Source: Pseudomonadota bacterium (GTDB lineage: Bacteria > Pseudomonadota > Alphaproteobacteria > Ferrovibrionales > Ferrovibrionaceae). From it: DNA of 5,953 nt. The first letter of the stretch is position 1; each line of letters begins with the position of its first letter. Shown one piece after another: positions 3,987-5,953 of this stretch. Under the pieces are notes generated by a model. It did not search any database. It had not been told where the DNA came from and saw only the letters and a program-made list of their open reading frames with translations. The stretch covers positions 1 through 5,953 of the forward strand of contig JAEYSS010000266.1 in the NCBI GenBank assembly GCA_023434425.1, written 5' to 3'. Both the position numbers and the translations under genes were made by a program.

Positions 3987-5045
3987 TTAAGTGCCTGGTT
4001 TCCTTAAGCCCAGCAGTTTGAACACCGGCGGCACGGCGATCACCACCACGGCGATGCGGAAAATATGCATGCTGGCGACGATGGCGACCTCGACGCCGAG
4101 CCCCAGCGCCACCAGGCTCATCTCCGCCATGCCGCCGGGCGACAGCACCAGCATCATCGCCTCAGTCGGCAGTCCGGCCCAGTCTGCAAACGACACCGTC
4201 ATGCCGAGCGCCACCGCCAGCATGATCAGCGTGGCGAGCACCGCCCAGGTGGCGATCCGCCCGACCTCGCGCAGCGGCGTGCCGACGAAGCGGCAGCCCA
4301 GTGCCGCGCCCATCACCACCTGCGCGGCAGCGACCAGTTCCGGCGGCGGCGCGGCATGCGACCAGCCCAGCAGATGCACGATGGCCGAGACGATCATCGG
4401 GCCTACGAGTTGCGCGGCGGGAATACGCAGGAACTTCGCCGCATACCAGCCGACCGCACCGCAGAGGATCAGCAGCGCGCCTTCATGCCACTGCAATTCC
4501 CACAGATGCGCGCCCTGCGCCATCGGCAGCACGTTGAGCTTTTCCACGAAGCGGAAATAGACCGGCACCGTCATCACGGTGATGAAGATGCGCAGCGCAT
4601 GGGTCAGGATGATGCTGCGGCCGTCGCCGCCGAAAGCCTCGCCCACCAGGGTCATTTCCTGCAGGCCGCCGGGCGCCGCCGAGAAATACGCCGTCACCGG
4701 GTCGAGCCCGGCCATGCGGCGGAACACCCAGTAACAGATCGTGGTCACGATCGGGATATAGGCCAGCATCAGGACGATCAGCCCGAGCCATTCGCGCGCA
4801 CGGTCGATCATCTCGGGTTTGAAGGCACTGCCCAGCATGACGCCGATGATCACGATCATCACGGTGCGCAGACGCGGCTCGACGCGCATGGTGATCCGGC
4901 GGTCCACACCGGCCAGCACGGCCACACCGGTGAAGAACATGGCGCCCAGCATCCAGGCCAGCGGCATGCGTAAGTAAAGGAACACCGCGCCGCCGGCCGC
5001 GCCGATCAGCAGGGCGGGCAGGCTGGAGGCGAGGGTGCGCAGCAT
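3987..5045 (-). CDS. AbrB-family integral membrane protein (putative transporter)
   Basis: A 352-residue inner-membrane protein of the AbrB family (COG3180/PF05145, historically labelled putative ammonia monooxygenase or regulator of aidB). Substrate is unknown; members are usually treated as transporters. The protein is almost wholly hydrophobic, with about ten membrane segments, and shows the family's internal duplication: the first half has SAAPGGLQEMTLVGEAFG (122-139) followed by ALRIFITVMTVPVYF (150-164), and the second half has LSPGGMAEMSLVALGLG (301-317) followed by HIFRIAVVVIAVP (327-339). The N terminus MLRTLASSLPALLIGAAGGAVF enters the membrane at once, and PLAWMLGAMF is also typical. 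Length fits the family. The start at 5045 is supported by GAGG (complement of 5055-5058) 9 nt upstream. It lies 16 bp after the hydrolase gene and was probably transcribed with it. GC-rich, ending exactly where the AT-rich island begins. Confidence 0.88.
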   Translation of the reverse strand: MLRTLASSLPALLIGAAGGAVFLYLRMPLAWMLGAMFFTGVAVLAGVDRRITMRVEPRLRTVMIVIIGVMLGSAFKPEMIDRAREWLGLIVLMLAYIPIVTTICYWVFRRMAGLDPVTAYFSAAPGGLQEMTLVGEAFGGDGRSIILTHALRIFITVMTVPVYFRFVEKLNVLPMAQGAHLWELQWHEGALLILCGAVGWYAAKFLRIPAAQLVGPMIVSAIVHLLGWSHAAPPPELVAAAQVVMGAALGCRFVGTPLREVGRIATWAVLATLIMLAVALGMTVSFADWAGLPTEAMMLVLSPGGMAEMSLVALGLGVEVAIVASMHIFRIAVVVIAVPPVFKLLGLRKPGT

Positions 5046-5061
5046 CGCCGGCCGCCTCGCC

Positions 5062-5953
5062 TTACGCGGCGATGTAACGGCCGAGGCGGACGGCCGTCTG
5101 TCCGGGCTTCAGCCGTTTGGTCGGCATGATCAGCACGCAGTCGTCATAGGGTGTGGCGATCGGCGTGGCGCCGTCATGCGCGATCACCGTGCCGGCCTGT
5201 GGAATCGATTCCAGCCCGGTGAAGCTCTGCGCGAAGCTGAATGTCTCGGTGGCGATGGTGACGGCGTCGGTCACCTCGACGAATTTCTGCGGCATCGCCG
5301 GGCGCGGCGCCAGATTGTGGCGCGCCAGATCGGCCTCGCTGGCCTGGCCGATGGAATGCAGGAAGCGGAACATGGTCTCGATGGCGACCTCGCGGCTCGC
5401 CTGCTCCCAATGCTGGCCGCATTCCACCAGCAGCGCGTTCTTCGCGCTGGCCGGATCGCCGAAGCCGCCATAGTCGCGCATGCGCAGGCCGGCCTTGTGG
5501 CCCTGGTCGGCCACGACCGTCGCCGGCACGCCGACTTTGGCAGCAAACTCGCGGCCCTTGGCGAGCGGGCCGGACAGCATCAGCGGCGGCGAGGGCTGCT
5601 GCATCGAATGCAGGTCAAGCAGCAGATCGATCTCGGTCAGCAAAGGCTCGATCTCGCGGGCGCGGTCCAGTTCGATCGAACGGCGCGCGCTGTCCAGCGC
5701 ATTGGCGCCCCAGACGCGGTTCATGTCCTCATCGACGAAGCGCGAGGCGGTCGGGTCATTGGGATCGAAGCGCGTATAGGCGGCGACGTTGCAGAAGATC
5801 AGGGCCAGCCGGCCTTTGGCAGGCATGAATTTCTCGCGCAGCAGCAGGTCGAGCGCATGGGCGCCGCAGACCTCGTTGCCGTGGATCAGCGCGGTGATCG
5901 CCGCCTGCGGCCCGGGCTTGCCGGAGTCGAGCAGATGGGCATAGGGAATGCCG
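5062..5953 (-). CDS. AstE/aspartoacylase (M14-like) zinc hydrolase, N terminus outside window
   Basis: At least 296 residues are visible; the frame remains open at the right edge, so the true start lies beyond 5953 and the ATG at 5826 is internal. This is a succinylglutamate desuccinylase/aspartoacylase family (PF04952) zinc-dependent amidohydrolase or carboxypeptidase-like enzyme. In visible numbering, the zinc ligands are H24 and E27 of ALIHGNEVCGAHA and H115 of LLLDLHSM; the substrate-binding Asn-Arg pair is N78-R79 in DEDMNRVWG, and the catalytic Glu is E177 in LLVECGQHW. The C-terminal ~100 residues form the usual beta-rich cap, with GTVIAHDG and PIATPYDDCVLIMP. The substrate is not determined; true AstE is less likely because no other arginine-succinyltransferase genes are nearby. 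Stop TAA at 5062-5064 is followed 16 bp later by the AbrB-family start, so the hydrolase and membrane protein likely form an operon, perhaps coupling transport with deacylation (inference). Confidence 0.88.
   Translation of the reverse strand, partial: GIPYAHLLDSGKPGPQAAITALIHGNEVCGAHALDLLLREKFMPAKGRLALIFCNVAAYTRFDPNDPTASRFVDEDMNRVWGANALDSARRSIELDRAREIEPLLTEIDLLLDLHSMQQPSPPLMLSGPLAKGREFAAKVGVPATVVADQGHKAGLRMRDYGGFGDPASAKNALLVECGQHWEQASREVAIETMFRFLHSIGQASEADLARHNLAPRPAMPQKFVEVTDAVTIATETFSFAQSFTGLESIPQAGTVIAHDGATPIATPYDDCVLIMPTKRLKPGQTAVRLGRYIAA

Noticed and set aside
2299..3992. GATCA...TAAGT at both island edges as attachment-site direct repeats
   Set aside because: The shared pieces are only 5 bp each with unequal spacing (2 versus 7 bp), and the right copy overlaps the AbrB-gene stop codon; this is within chance expectation.
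4065..4973. Plus-strand open frame of 302 codons opposite the AbrB-family gene
   Set aside because: Its composition (His, Arg, Gln, Asp rich, no hydrophobic core) is that of a shadow frame, and the opposite strand encodes a clear duplicated membrane protein.

Overview
The window looks like a chromosomal segment of a GC-rich alphaproteobacterium. Four long, GC-rich metabolic or transport genes form the backbone. The clearest lineage hint is a pair of 72-bp palindromic repeats (GTCAT...ATGAC ends) of a kind common between alphaproteobacterial genes. I cannot name the genus.

Layout. Left backbone, + strand (1-2294): the 3' end of a trans-aconitate 2-methyltransferase (tam), a 255-bp gap holding two tandem palindromic repeats, then a complete IlvD/Edd-family dehydratase of the sugar-acid type. 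Right backbone, - strand (3987-5953): an AstE/aspartoacylase-type zinc hydrolase running off the right edge, followed 16 bp later by an AbrB-family membrane protein, probably one transcription unit. The two backbone blocks converge on each other.

Between them (2295-3986) lies an AT-richer island with different codon use. It carries a compact operon: hicA toxin, hicB antitoxin (ATGA overlap) and a third conserved hypothetical gene overlapping hicB by 14 bp. Upstream of hicA, a candidate promoter is covered by two adjoining inverted repeats, a typical autoregulated toxin-antitoxin layout. Downstream come a possible 37-aa ORF with a strong Shine-Dalgarno, a hairpin terminator inside it, and an unusual array: about a dozen WATAAGC-like heptamers spaced alternately 10 and 11 bp, averaging close to one DNA helical turn, ending about 16 bp before the stop codon of the convergent AbrB gene.

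The most novel items are the helically phased heptamer array, the three-gene hic operon with an antitoxin carrying an unrecognised C-terminal extension of about 75 residues, and the paired palindromic repeats whose stems differ by compensatory changes. The metabolic genes are ordinary; tam handles trans-aconitate, the dehydratase probably acts on an aldonic acid, and nothing in the sequence ties them to the island.
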